The notes under the pieces are model-generated. The model made no database searches. It was not told the DNA's origin and worked only from the letters and a program-made list of their open reading frames with translations. A program made the translations under genes and the position numbers. Below, one piece after another: positions 44,400 to 55,877 of a DNA stretch of 64,000 bases. The number at the start of each line of letters is the position of its first letter. Position 1 is the first letter of the stretch. Source of the DNA: Ampelocalamus luodianensis (lineage: Eukaryota > Streptophyta > Magnoliopsida > Poales > Poaceae); the NCBI GenBank assembly GCA_036346255.1, contig CM070633.1:5890001-5954000 (forward strand), read 5' to 3'.

Positions 44400-46166
44400 T
44401 GTTGGACCGAAAAGGCGACTAAAGGGGGTGAATAGGAGCACAATCAATTTTTCAATATATAAAAGCGTAGTGGAAGACTTGTATTGAATCTCCTTCAAAC
44501 CCCCCAAAGAAACGATCAAAAACACAAAAATCAGCCTAATGAACAGTACCGGTCATACTGTGTGAACAGTGCCGGTCGTACCGTACTCCGGTACTACCGC
44601 GTGAACAGTGCTGATCATACCGGTGAACAGTAAAATCAGGCGAATGAATAGTAAATAGCATGAAAACGAAAACTAAAATTGACGTAACTTTTGATCCGTA
44701 ACTCCAAACTTCACGAAACTTGAAACATACATTCCTAATGATGTCAGGAACCTATTCCATGCGACGATTGTGAAGATCCTTGCCAAAGTTTCTATCTTTT
44801 TCAATTTGAACGAAGGTGGTTCAAAAACCGAGCCAAAAGCAAAATATGATCTAAAGACTTGCTCGTGGGTGATTGATGATCAAGATAATCCTAAATGGGT
44901 TCCCACATGTCACAGCAAGTTAGATCACGGCAAGAAACCAAGCAAAAACTTGCGGATCAAAGAAAGACTCAAAATCATCAAATAGAGAGAAAGAAGGCAA
45001 ATGAACTCATCTTTGAGAGAACTTTCTTTGGATTGATTTGATATAGTATTGGTTTACAGCCACTCCATCAATGGAGGACAAAGACTCAATACATGAGCAC
45101 GAAATCAAATCCAACTCTCTAGAACCCTAACCTCCAACTATCAACTCCCTAAGCACCAAAGCAAAACTAGGGTTTACAAGTAATAAAAGGATTGAGGGGG
45201 TGCAGCCACCTCCCTCCTCTATTTATAGTGGAGGCCTAGACCTTCTAAAAGAGTTTCCATAATGGGCTCTCGTTAAGGCCCAACACAAACGGGTCACACA
45301 CGTACGCATTTTAAAGCGCCGTCTTCATCTCCTCTTGACCTAATCCGCTTCTCCAACGCACCGTCTTGCGCCGCGGGTTGGCAAAAGGTAACCAAGGTGA
45401 TATTTGGTAAAATTACCAAAATACCCTTCTCGGTCCTTCTCCGAAGACCGAGTCCAGATTGTGCGAAGCACTCGCTTGCTCCGCCACGTGTAGGTTGATC
45501 CAACGACTCTCATCATGTCGGCAAGTCTCTCCCATCCGGCTCCCACTGAAACCACCATGGCACTTGCACCGACCCCCGCGCCGCTGAGTCAACGATCCGA
45601 CCGAATCGCCTGTTCGGTCACCTTTGTCCATCTTGCACCATGCTTGAGTCTAATGACTTCACCCGGCATCGTCGATCGTTTTGAACCTCAGCTCTCCAAG
45701 CCTAGTCCCGATCATCCTCGCCATTGACCGTCGTTGACCACAAGCAACCTGCACAACAATAGACAAACAAATCGAAATCGGGAACAAGTTCTTCACAACT
45801 TGACCCACGTTAGTCAAAACATGCATCATGCAACACATATGCACTGAAACCCATGAACTTGACCTAACTCAAAAACCAACTTTCAAGTTAACAGAAACTT
45901 AGAACAGAATCGGTACTACCGCCAACCAAGGACCAGATTACCGCATCGCTGGCCGTATCGTCATATACCGCGGCTCATCGCTCGAAATCCAAAGCTCCCA
46001 ATTACATCTTCTCCGGAAATTACATACCAGTACTCAACAAGTTTCAGATTACCGCGATCGCGGCCGCATCGCTCCCCACTTGCGGTCATACCGCTCAACG
46101 GTACTACCGATTGTCCTGAACCTTGCTGAAAACAAGAGTTTTGACAAACCTTGAACAACATTGTCA
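44400..46166 (-). repeat. LTR-like block, probably a solo LTR in reverse
   Basis: Begins TGTTGGACCGAAAAGGCGAC and ends ATTGTCA (TG...CA). On the minus strand it has a good promoter: ACTATAAATAGAGG near 45,225 with GC/CA-rich sequence downstream, and U5-like sequence up to 44,400. Four copies of TGAACAGT lie at 44,540, 44,563, 44,602 and 44,624, mixed with CGGTACTACCG-type palindromic motifs. No primer site, polypurine tract, coding domain or matching second LTR is present. The expected 5-base duplication was not found, so the boundaries are provisional. Frames at 45,294-45,631 are not recognised proteins. Confidence 0.5.
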
Positions 46167-46899
46167 ATTGTAACATCATCCTAAGATCTTAGGCATATCC
46201 CCATGATATCCACGGTAACAAGAATGTGAAAATAGTGGCATTGTTCATATTTTGTTATATTTTTCAAATGTGATGCCCATCTACCACTACATGTAGCAAT
46301 CTTTGTGATTGGACATAGTTCATATTTAAATTCAAACAAGGATAGTGTGGAACCCTTTGCTATTTATTTCGGTCCTAAACTACAAGTATATTGTCAGCTT
46401 TTTAAACATAGTTTTTGGAAAACCAGTTTCAGCTTGGAACCTTCTGCTTGTCTAATTGGTGCACATGCAGGATCAGTTTCAACAAACATGAGTGATACGA
46501 TAATAAAAAAATGTTATCTTATTTATTGCTGATAATTATGGTATATTACGTTAATTACGGTATATTACGTTAATTATCGATAAATGCGATCAATTGTGTT
46601 AATTATGATAGTAATTGTTAATTATAGTCAATTACGTTAGTTGTTGTTAAATATCGTTAATTGCCGTCAATTGAGTTAATTGCCATTAAATGACATCAAA
46701 CAAGCTATTATTTGCCTCGGTAGCATTTCAAACATTCCTTGTCTTAGAAACTGCGATCAGTCTACCTAAAAACTAGACAACTAAATACTAAACCTCTTCA
46801 ATTATACAACTATTTAATCTTACACCTCAATCAAAAATCGCTTTTCAGAAAAACCATAGTATTAAGTTGGCTGCGGAGGCTTCCAGCTCAAAGCCCCAC
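46167..46899. repeat. SOD upstream region with a GTTAATTAC-type repeat ladder
   Basis: A perfect 14-base palindrome CCTAAGATCTTAGG lies at 46,178-46,191. From about 46,533 to 46,700 the sequence is a degenerate tandem array of 10-13-base units on the pattern (T)GTTAATTAYGRT, at least a dozen times. The remainder is AT-rich and should hold the SOD promoter; no clear TATA box was found (TATTTAAT near 46,808 is the best candidate). Confidence 0.45.
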
Positions 46900-49462
46900 C
46901 TAACCAGGTCCTCAGTCAGTCCTCGGTTCTCGAGTCTTCTACAGGAGCGTTCCTGAACTCCTTATCCTCCTCGCGCAAGTCGCAATCGCCTGTCCTCAAC
47001 TCCTTATCCTCCTCGCGGCAACCTGAGGTATTACCACTCCTCCCCCAATTTCTAGGGTTCTGATCACTTCTGTTCGCTGGTATTCCCCGATCCGCGGTCT
47101 CCGATTCCGCCGGAGTAGCCGGATCTGTGGTTGGTTCTCCTCCGTGCGTCGTTAGCTTTCGATTCGACTCCGTTTAGATGCGATCCGTGTTTAATTTCGC
47201 AGTCGTGTCTGGACAAGTGGAAAGCAAAACATCCTTGTTAAGTTTGCGCCCTTTTTGATGTGGTAATTTGGGGTTTTCAGAATCGGACTTTAGACAGTTT
47301 GGAAAAGCGAATGATTTACTTCCAAAAGAAGAATAGCGGAATGATCCACACAGCTCGGTTACAACTTAAAACATCATGCTTATCTCGTCTCATACTGTAT
47401 CATGAGCATTTGAGGATTTCCTACTGTCATCTGTTGCTGTCATACTGTATCATGACCATGCTTATCTCGTCTCATCCTGTTCCTGAACTCCTTACAACAC
47501 CAGGCTTAATTCTAGAACTGCAGTATACTAAGTACGGAGGCTACCAAATTTTATGTTTTGTTTTCACAACACTTCCGAGTAATTTACCATGTCCTGGTAC
47601 CTTACTTCAATAATTATGCTCCTTTGGGGCTTGATTGCAGATCACATACACAATGGTGAAGGCTGTAGCTGTGCTTACTAGCAGTGAGGGTGTCAAGGGC
47701 ACCGTCTTTTTCTCCCAAGAGGGAGATGGTAATTCCACCACATCCTGCGCCAGTCTTTTCTATCCTTCTGTATTCGTTGGACGTAATTGGTTGGTTGATG
47801 TTTAGGTCCGACCACCGTGACGGGAAGTGTCTCTGGACTCAAGCCAGGGCTCCATGGGTTCCATGTGCACGCGCTTGGTGACACCACTAATGGCTGCATC
47901 TCAACTGGTACTTACATTTCTTTCCCCTTTCATGTCCCAGGACAAATGAATTGTGCTGTGCTTATTGAAGAAATTGTTTCATACTGCAGGACCACACTTC
48001 AATCCTGCTGGTAAGGAGCATGGGGCACCAGAAGATGAGAACCGCCATGCTGGTGATCTTGGAAACGTGACAGCTGGGGCGGATGGTACTTCTGTTTGCT
48101 CCCTTTTTGCCATTCTCTTAAATTTTTGGAGAAAACACTTTCTGCTTTGGCTGAAAATTTGATAGCTTTATTCTCAAAAACAATTTACTGCATTGCGATT
48201 GTAATGCATGTTATGAAACACACGGCAAAATAGTAGATAATCAAAAGAGCAGGAGACACGAATTTTACGTGAAAAACCTTTATGAAAAAAACCACGGACA
48301 CACAAAGACAAAATTCAGTATATGAGGAGAAATTATATGCATGGGGCCATTCGGCACATCTAAACCGTGCGACTACAGAGGTACATATATAGGTTAGGGA
48401 ACAAGAGTTCTAAGAGAATACGAAATCAAGTCATAGTCGGTTGCTTCACTCGGCGCACGTGTCGCTCGGCACCGGCACCGGCACCGGTCGATGTTGTGTC
48501 CGGCACGGACACGATACGAATTCGGATCACACTTTAACAATGCACAACCCCCACTGACAATTTACTTCTTGGCTGCCCAGGTGTTGCTAATGTCAATGTT
48601 GCTGACAGCCAGGTGAGCAATATTCTTTTTATCTATGCAAATAATATTACATGCCTCCTTTTTTATCGTTTCGGTTTTAGCACAGTTCATTTGACATAGA
48701 TAGCATTTTTGAACAGATTCCCCTTATTGGACCGCACTCAATTATCGGCCGAGCTGTTGTCGTCCATGCTGATCCCGATGATCTTGGCAAGGGTAAAACA
48801 CTTGAATCCTACATTTGTGCCTATCTGGGCATGATTCTTTGTCAGATCTGAATTATCTCTTTGTTGCAGTGTTGCTAGAGTAGTTGTGTTATGTTATCTG
48901 TACACTCTCTATGCCCTTTATATAATTAATCTTAAAACATAATCGATGAGATAGTGTGGAAATCCATGGAACATTTTCTGGCCTCATCTGTTATTTATGT
49001 CTGTTTTTTAATTATTTTCATCAACTTTTGGAAAAACCTGTTGCTTCTCAAATATTTATGTTAGCTCTGGATGGCAAACATAAAAGACAGTCTCCTCTTA
49101 TTATTCGACTGTACTTTTGTGCTACTTTTTGTACAAACTCTCTGATTGTTGTACAGAGTGCTGATTGTAGCCTGCTGTCTGCTTGTAACCATACCTTTCT
49201 GTTGTATTTCAGGTGGACATGAGCTTAGCAAGAGCACTGGAAACGCTGGTGGACGTGTTGCTTGTGGTAAGTTACATGGCTGAATCTTTTCTCCAATCTA
49301 GTTTAATTTATTGTAACACTCAGTATACTAATTGGTTCTCTCTCGCCAATCTTTGTTACTTTCTGCATTTAATGGATTGATAGAAATCCAGTTCATTTCT
49401 TTCTTCTGTTCTTATGGTCCTTCGCTTCCTCGTTATCAGGGATCATAGGGCTCCAGGGTTAG
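46900..49462 (+). CDS. SODCC: Cytosolic Cu/Zn superoxide dismutase, intact
   Basis: Converts superoxide to hydrogen peroxide and oxygen in the cytosol. Seven coding exons with GT-AG junctions: 47,653-47,728, 47,806-47,907, 47,990-48,085, 48,581-48,612, 48,717-48,792, 49,213-49,266 and 49,440-49,462; 459 bases, 152 residues, no lesion. Copper ligands His45, His47, His62 and His119 and zinc ligands His62, His70, His79 and Asp82 are present, as are Cys56-Cys145 for the disulfide. GFHVHALGD and GNAGGRVACGIIG signatures flank them. There is no transit peptide, hence cytosolic rather than plastid. A 5' leader intron (about 47,027-47,640, ending TTGATTGCAG) precedes the ATG by 12 bases, as in other grass cytosolic SOD genes. 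The start of transcription is estimated. Confidence 0.95.
46920..47640 (+). promoter_or_regulatory. SOD 5' leader and leader intron with internal duplications
   Basis: The leader exon has two copies of ACTCCTTATCCTCCTCGCG (about 46,958 and 47,000). Within the leader intron the segment CATGCTTATCTCGTCTCAT occurs twice (47,372 and 47,457), and a piece carrying CATACTGTATCATGA is duplicated next to it (47,391 and 47,440). The intron ends with a good acceptor 12 bases before the ATG. Leader introns often raise expression of plant housekeeping genes; that role is inferred here. Confidence 0.6.
48210..48545. repeat. Repeat-like insertion in SOD intron 3
   Basis: Intron 3 is 495 bases, against 82 for the intron before it. 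Its middle carries sequence unlike SOD introns: GACACGAATTTTACGTGAAA, then AAACCACGGACACAC, and a short GGCACC array (CACCGGCACCGGCACCGG at about 48,470). Motifs of this ACGAATTTTACGTGG type occur in copia LTRs of grasses. The insert does not touch the splice sites. Limits are approximate and no target duplication was found. Confidence 0.4.
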
Positions 49463-49485
49463 ACGTCTTCTTCACCAGCCCTTCC

Positions 49486-49563
49486 GGATCGGAGATCATA
49501 CAGATCTGGGCACTTTCAAACTAGGGATCGGAGATCAAACAGATCCGGGCACTTTCAAACTAG
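49486..49563 (+). repeat. 39-base tandem duplication in the SOD 3'UTR
   Basis: Two adjacent copies of GGATCGGAGATCAWACAGAT...CTTTCAAACTAG (49,486-49,524 and 49,525-49,563) differ at two positions. They start 23 bases after the stop codon and would be in the mRNA. Confidence 0.85.
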
Positions 49564-49782
49564 CCGTTCCTGTACCCTTATCCAACATACTTGGCAAAGT
49601 TATTTTAAATAAGCACCTGATCTATGATCAGTGTACCATTCGCCTCATTTCCTATATGCTACTCTGAAGATTGCATCACTGTCATTTGGCTAGAGTACAT
49701 AGTGCCTGTTTCGACAATTGTTGATGGATTGATGTGCTTTACTTGCCCATTACTAGCACTCCAGTACTCCACAATTCACATC
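49564..49782. other. Sequence after SOD, no feature recognised
   Basis: Presumed rest of the SOD 3'UTR and spacer. No clear AATAAA signal; no coding frame. Confidence 0.4.
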
Positions 49783-50019
49783 TGTTCGTCCCCGTCACGT
49801 ACATGGCCTTTGTCCGACGCCAGTTACACGGTCCCCCTCGTCACATCCTCCGCCTCCAGCACCGCGCCGCACAGCCCGTTCATGTTCGTCTCCATGATCC
49901 GTCTCAGCTCCTCGTCACTCTCCATGTCCCTCTCCACGATCCGTCTCAGCTCCTCGTCGCTCTCCGTGTCCCTTGCGATGACTTGCCTTGGGGTACAGCT
50001 GGTCCGGGCCAGCACGCTT
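49783..50019 (-). pseudogene. Short-chain dehydrogenase C-terminal fragment 1
   Basis: Minus-strand frame ending in GAVLEAEDVTRGTV, a stop, then LASDKGHV. The pattern G-A-V-L-E-x-E-D-V-A-x-A-x-x-Y-L-A-S-D is the region just before the C-terminus of classical plant SDR enzymes of the sex-determination/xanthoxin dehydrogenase type. Upstream (49,900-49,985) a 42-base unit coding RDxESDEELRRIVE is tandemly duplicated. The tyrosine usual before LAS is a stop codon. No catalytic YxxxK or Rossmann motif is present. Confidence 0.5.
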
Positions 50020-50039
50020 AAATATTTAGTCTTTGGACA

Positions 50040-52535
50040 GAAAATATTAATTAGCAAGCGATAACTTTGATATAGCAATCAAATACTAATAGTAAATTTT
50101 GTCAAACAATATGACTTACTTTGGTCCGACTTATTGTTCATATGAAAACTTGATGACTGTTACATATTTGTTGCCACAGATGTATATATAATTCGATCAA
50201 ATATTGACTTTTCTTTGGACCAATCAATAGATGCATGAATTATACATAAAAAAAAAACTTAGTTGTTCTGAATAAATTAACCTATATACCAGAGGTTGCT
50301 TTGGCAATATAGAATTTAAATTAACCTATGCAGAACACTAGCTAGCCAAATTTGAATCAATTCAGTCATTATTTTATTTGAGTCCACAATTTATCATCAT
50401 AATGTATCATTTAATCCTCTGAAGCACCAGACCACAACTTGCTAATCATAGAACATAACAGAATGCAAGATTAACATTAAAGCAGTTGACTGAATTTAAC
50501 CAATCTTGCAATTCATTGATAATCCCAGAAAATACTATTGCCAGAGCTCATATCACAGAACAGACAATATTGCATTTAACAAAAACAGCAAGAATTAACC
50601 ATATTAACCCATAACTGAGATGAACTATCAGATGCATGAATAATAAGAAGATGCATCTGCTAAATTCTTCGTTGACCTTATGTAGGAACAATGATATCCC
50701 TAACCACATCTTGATAATTCCAGCAACAGCAAGGAAAAACAACATATGGGTTAAGCTGAATATGCATCTCATAATCTGTAATGATGCATAAATTTAATCT
50801 CAAATTAACCTTATGCAGCAACAATATATTTCAGTTTGCACAGAGTTGAAATTTGACTGATTATACCAACAACAGCAAGGAATAACCAATGTGCATAAAT
50901 AATTTCAATTGACTGGTTATAATAAATTTGCACAACTCACAATCTAACCAATCTGACAGATTAACTAATTTACATATAATTGATGATCTCAGAATCAGCA
51001 AACCAGACATAAATTGCCCCAGAACTTAGATGAGTTTTTTTATGCAAGATCAATCTGATCAGAGAACATAATATGGATTAATCTAAAGCTTTATCACAAA
51101 TGTTCTCAGATTGATTCCAGAAACAGTATATCCAAAAACATATCAATTCATAACCAGCCTAAACTGAAGATGCAAGAAAAATCTGCTAATCTTGCATTAT
51201 AGCAGAACCAGTACCCTCCCACAGATGACACAAAAACTTAATCCTCCAGATTATCTCCTTGAGCAGAAACTTAAAAGCCAGAAGCTTAATCCACAAATCA
51301 CTCAAAAACAATCAGAGATAAACTGAAGCTTAATCCCAACTTGTTGCCTGAGCGGCGGCGCAAGGAGGCGGGTGCGGTTGCGAGCATTGCCGGCGAAGAC
51401 CAAAGGAGACCCGGAGGCGCACGGCGGTGAAGACCAAAAAGAAACCCGGAGGCGCACGGCGGCGAAGTCCAAAAGGGGACCCGGAGGCGTTGGAGCGCTG
51501 GGCGGAATCCCAGGAGGCGTGCGACCGCGTGGAGGCAGCGGGAGACTGAGCCGGGCGCGCGTCCACGCTGAGGCGGTGGGAGGCCCGGCGTGCGACCACA
51601 AGCAGGCGACGGCGACCGAAATGGCGCTTGGCCGCACGGGAAGGCAGCGGAAGACCAGAGGGGGGCGGCACTCGCGGAGGTGTCGCCGGGACATCAAATG
51701 GGTCGTGCGGCGAGAAGCCCGAAGGCGTCGCAACGCACGGCGGCAGTGGCTAGGAGGCTCTCGGTGGTGGCCTTAAGCCGCTCGGTGCTCACACGGAGGT
51801 TTCCACCGGGTGTGGGGCAACAACCGATCTAAAAAAAGAACTGAGGCATGCTAGAAGTAGCAAAAGCAACGAACGGCTTCGCAGATCAAGATGCGAAAAC
51901 AGATGATGAAATCGCCCGATGCAAGTGCAGCCAAACAGATAAAAAACACATACGAGTTGCAAAAACTCACGCATAATCCAGGCTCTGATACAAATTGATA
52001 GATATTAACAGATGTAATATGCAGTAATTGCAACACCCAATGATTTAATCTATAAACTGAAGAACATACAAGATGACGCCATTGATCAATGTGGAATTGA
52101 ACTAAAGTAGTAGACGAATATTCAATCAGTCCACTTAGGGTTTGGTTTTTCCCAGCAATAGGTAAGCCACAAGTTCCAATTTCAGATGGAGATATGTGAT
52201 ATGGTATGAGATACCCTGCTGAGAGGATCTGACCTTTATTTATAGTCTTTCGGTATGGAGTCATATCCGTCCCATAATTAGAGATAGATTCTAAACATGT
52301 TTCTACACAGATTTAAATCAAGTCTATATTTTCCCTAATAGATACTATGTCTCTTAATAAATATTTGATCACTTTTATATTTGAGCCAACCAAAATAGAT
52401 AGTTGATATTTATTTAAACTCATGTGGTCCACATAACGAAAGTAATCCAACATATGCATGCATGTTACCTTAGAATATCGACACATGCATGGCTCCAGCG
52501 TTGACGGGCTAGGTTTTTAGGATAATAACTCCTCA
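50040..52535 (-). mobile_element. Remnant of a reverse LTR element, one LTR and leader
   Basis: The right end is an LTR in reverse (51,996-52,535) that begins TGATAGATATT and ends AACTCCTCA. To its left GGCTCTGATACAA (51,981-51,993) is the complement of a TTGTATCAGAGCC primer site, so the element runs leftward. The next region is GC-rich (51,340-51,780), open on both strands without known motifs, then about 1.3 kb of AT-rich non-coding sequence to about 50,040. No gag, RT or second LTR is found. It is either non-autonomous or truncated. Confidence 0.55.
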
Positions 52536-52544
52536 ACGCGTTGG

Positions 52545-52725
52545 AATGTTGAGGTGCTTCCCGACCGTGCAACCACGGTCACGTACTTGGCCTCGTCAGA
52601 TGCCAGCTACACAGCTGCCCTCGCAATGTCGTCCACCTCAAGCACCGCCCCTTCCATCTCGCTCATCTCCTTCTTCGCCATTCGCTTCAGCTCCTCGCTG
52701 CTCGCTTCAGGGAACATCTGTCACG
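52545..52725 (-). pseudogene. Short-chain dehydrogenase C-terminal fragment 2
   Basis: The minus strand reads SSEELKRMAKKEMSEMEGAV, then LEVDDIARAAV, a stop, LASDEAKYVTVV. It covers the same SDR segment as the fragment at 49,783 but with a different sequence, so the two are paralogous copies and not halves of one gene. The tyrosine before LAS is again a stop. Confidence 0.55.
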
Positions 52726-53078
52726 ATCCAAGACTGATTCTGACATTGCTCAGGAGGATCGGGATCGATGATGTCGAATCTAAGATGGAATTTGGGGAAT
52801 TTGGGAGGAACGGATATATAGGGATTTGGTGTGAGGACCCCAGGTGCTTTTTATAAGACCGATGATTCTTAGTCTTATGACAATAACTCTGACACCAGGA
52901 AAATGAAATCCAACTTAACTCCATTTAAGTAGGAGGACTCGGTTGAACTCAGAGCAACGGACACCATGCATACCGCTCCTCTGCGAGTACTACATGACAG
53001 CCGATTCTCCAACAGCCTGAGTCCACACTTAAATGAGTTAAACGGGATTTCAAAATAGTAGGTATGTGTCTTGTGTTG
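52726..53078. other. Spacer, nothing recognised
   Basis: Mixed-composition sequence without coding frames or repeats that I can identify. It ends in TGTTG (53,074-53,078), the left target duplication of the next element. Confidence 0.4.
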
Positions 53079-53821
53079 TGATGAACCCGACGGCCCGATT
53101 GTTGGTCCGATCTTTCGATGAGAACGATAAGTTCGGTAGGCGTCGCTCAACTCTCACGATTCTGGCTACGAACACGCAAGGCTCGAAACCACACAATCGC
53201 TGAACTGATTGACAAGTCGTTATCAATCGTGCACGAATACCCGGATGACCTGACCATGAAGGTCGATTCCTGCATACACCGAATAAGCATGCAAGAAAAA
53301 GATAAAGCAATCTGAAATTGCAAATAGGAATTGAAATATTGAATTCAGTTGGGATTCTGAAGCGGTATTATGGTTGGTCTAGTCGACATAAGCCAATACA
53401 CGAAGTTGCAACAAGGCTAACTTTTAACTAAACAAAATCTAAGGAAAACTAAAGGGGTGCGACCTCCTTATATAGGGGAGGGGGAGCCGCAAATGTCTAA
53501 GAGCTAGCAATGTGGTACTATTCATGGATTACTGTTCACATGAACAGTAACCATGAAGGTGGCACATAAAGGTGGCCGACCCAAATAGGCCAAGGAGGTG
53601 GTTGGTCCAGATAACCTAGAGTGGTGGCTGTCCTTTGGGCCAAATAATTAATACAAATACAAGGCCCTCGGCCCAATGTGAGGTGTCGTAGCACCAGGTA
53701 TAAATGAAGTAAATTCGTCGGCACGTTGGAGTAGCGCTTGACGCAGCCGAATCGATAGCAGTCGAATCGTCCGGTTGGAGGTGGAGTAGTGGTCGTATCC
53801 GAAGGGTTGATATCCTCATCA
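53079..53821 (-). repeat. 3' LTR of the non-autonomous element
   Basis: 743 bases, aligned throughout with 57,822-58,565 with few substitutions and short length differences near 53,530-53,570. A perfect palindrome ACTGTTCACATGAACAGT lies at 53,531-53,548. The purine-rich AAGAAGGAGAGGA that precedes it on the minus strand (53,834-53,822) is the polypurine tract. Confidence 0.9.
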
Positions 53822-53946
53822 TCCTCTCCTTCTTGTATTTGAGTCATCCTCGACTCACGCCCATCCTCCAGCGGCAAAAGAAGCTTTAAAACTTGGAGCA
53901 ATGCATTCTCATCTTTTTACAAAATGTTAGCAACAACAGGTGTCAA

Positions 53947-54774
53947 CTAAATAGAGAAAGGTGATTGTGCATGCAGCAAATTAATACATGTACATTTTCT
54001 CATAGCATTTAGTGTGCAACTCAATTTGCAAGTATAAGTGAAGTAAACAGTAGAGTTATGCATTGCCCGGTTATGAAAGAAAATTATCCTCAACTTTTGT
54101 AAATTAATGGGCAGCACAACAATTGAGTTTAAAGTGCACAAGTCATTCATATAATCAAAGTTCAATTGAGTAATGGCAAATTCATCCAGCAAGGGTGAAA
54201 AGATTTGTAAGTTCCTCCATACTTCAACATCATTATTCAGATTGTCAATGCAAGATGGTGCAATAAGAGATGAACATATAGGTATAGGATAATCCACAAA
54301 ATTCAACACACAAGAATTGTTGTTCGAAACAACATGCTTCAATTCATCCATGTGATAACAAGTTATGCATATGCGATATACAAGAAATTGATTGTCTACA
54401 CCATAATCTCCAATCAAATTAAACTTATATCCAGGGGTGTAGGCACTAAACAAGGATTTCGAACATGCAATTACAGAAACTTTTTTCATGGTATGTGACA
54501 ATTTCATAGGTGGATCCAACATAATGTAACATAAAGAGACAGCAGGATAAATTCTAGTCAAAACGTCTTTATGTCTAACCAATTCCACATAATCATTGTA
54601 TGTGATTAAATCATCACATGAATCATTCAAAACAACAGGAAATTCAATTATTTTAGCACATGGTGCACTCAAGTCAATAGTTAAATCAACAAGTTTATCA
54701 CATGGTGCACTCAACTCAGCTGGCAAATCAATCAAATAATAACAGGATTTATGCAAATTCTCAATAATATCAGA
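53947..54774 (-). CDS. Unrecognised ORF2 in frame with gag
   Basis: After a single TAA (54,777-54,775) the gag frame continues for 276 codons. It includes a pair of similar segments (PAELSAPCDKLVDL and TIDLSAPCAKIIEF), a cysteine- and aromatic-rich middle (YRICITCYHMDELKHVVSNN) and a hydrophobic C-terminus (YFTYTCKLSCTLN). No protease, RT or envelope motif is seen. Its place between Gag and the polypurine tract is that of pol. Just beyond its stop a short frame with LLPLEDGRESRMTQIQEGED resembles the acidic C-terminal end of gypsy polyproteins. This suggests that ORF2 replaced most of pol. It could instead be a readthrough Gag extension. Confidence 0.6.
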   Translation of the reverse strand, partial: SDIIENLHKSCYYLIDLPAELSAPCDKLVDLTIDLSAPCAKIIEFPVVLNDSCDDLITYNDYVELVRHKDVLTRIYPAVSLCYIMLDPPMKLSHTMKKVSVIACSKSLFSAYTPGYKFNLIGDYGVDNQFLVYRICITCYHMDELKHVVSNNNSCVLNFVDYPIPICSSLIAPSCIDNLNNDVEVWRNLQIFSPLLDEFAITQLNFDYMNDLCTLNSIVVLPINLQKLRIIFFHNRAMHNSTVYFTYTCKLSCTLNAMRKCTCINLLHAQSPFSI

Positions 54775-55877
54775 TTATGTAGCTAGGAAATTAATTTCTA
54801 CCTTCTCAGCACTAGATTCATCCACCTCATGTGATGTAGTGGTTTCTACAACAATCTGATTTTCCCTTTTCTCAATGATACTAGGCATGAAATCATGGTT
54901 ATTGTTCTTAGGTTGAGTGTTCAAATCAGTACCTTTGGTATTACCTTGTAGGCTCGACTCAGATGATGTTGGTACTGAAGTTGGTGAGTAGTTAGAAGCT
55001 TTTCCTTCTTCTTCTTGCTCTAGCTCAATTAACAATGAGCAAGCCAAGGGTGTAAGACAACGAGACAAAGTAGCGCTCACAGCAGCAGGGGCGGCAATCA
55101 TGGTAGATGCAGTAGCAGGAGAAGCAACCGAAGATGATCTTGATGCGGAGGTTTGTACTGTGCGCTTATTTGTTTCATGTACACGTGAAGGTATAGTGGA
55201 AGTAGACGAAAAAGCACGAACGGTCTTGGATTGTCGTCCATGTACTTCTTTTTCAACTTGGCAAGCTAGACGAAACAAGCGAGTGACAGTGGGAGGTTTA
55301 TAAACAAGTTTATTCTGAATTTGATGGTTTAATCCTCCTAGAAATCTAGTTATCTTCGCATCTTCAGTTTCTTCTAAACCACAACGAGACAAAGCAGTTT
55401 GCAAATCTTGATAATAATCCTCTACAGAACTACTATCTTGTCTTAAGCGTTGCAATTTATTAAACAATTCACGAGAATAATATGAAGGTACAAATCTATG
55501 CCTCATTGCTCTCTTCAAAGCATTCCATGTTCTAGGTATGTTTTGATTAGTACGACAGTATTCACTCCACCAAATAGATGCAAAATCATAAAACTCACGA
55601 GTAATAGCCCTAACTTTTAGATGATCAGGAAATTCATGGCATGCAAATAATTGTTGTACATCTAATTCCCATGTGATATAAGCATCAGGATCATAATTCT
55701 AGCAAAAGAGGATACAGTGAAGTTAATTTTATGAGACATACTATCACTATCATATACCTCCCGTGGTGAAAAAGCTTGTGTTAAGTGTGCCTCTTCCTCG
55801 TTCACTATCTTGCACTCCCGTCCAACAGTTCGAAGAAGAGGTGGATATATCTTGCAATCATTCCGTGAACCTGCCAT
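54775..55877 (-). pseudogene. Gag of the non-autonomous element
   Basis: Starts MAGSRNDCKIYPPLLRTVGR at 55,877. A frame change near 55,700 leads to YDPDAYITWELDVQQLFACH, ASIWWSEYCR, and a long frame 55,518-54,775 with RHRFVPSYYSRELFNKLQRL, DSSSVEDYYQDLQTALSRCG and ITRFLGGLNHQIQNKL. These are the classical retrotransposon gag core helices. A serine/threonine-rich tail follows, with no clear CCHC knuckle. Only the single frame change breaks it, which fits the close LTR match. Gag would package this RNA, or assemble with particles of a helper element. Confidence 0.85.

Noticed and set aside
45294..45727. Overlapping ORFs near the TATA box of the reverse LTR-like block
   Set aside because: No motifs, overlapping on both strands, located at the promoter of the LTR.
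51302..51776. Overlapping 110-140 codon ORFs, arginine- and proline-rich
   Set aside because: Open in multiple frames due to GC content, in the leader of a reverse LTR element, no domain recognised.
50824..52535. Treating the two SDR fragments as one gene split by the LTR element
   Set aside because: Both fragments encode the same C-terminal segment, so they are paralogous copies.
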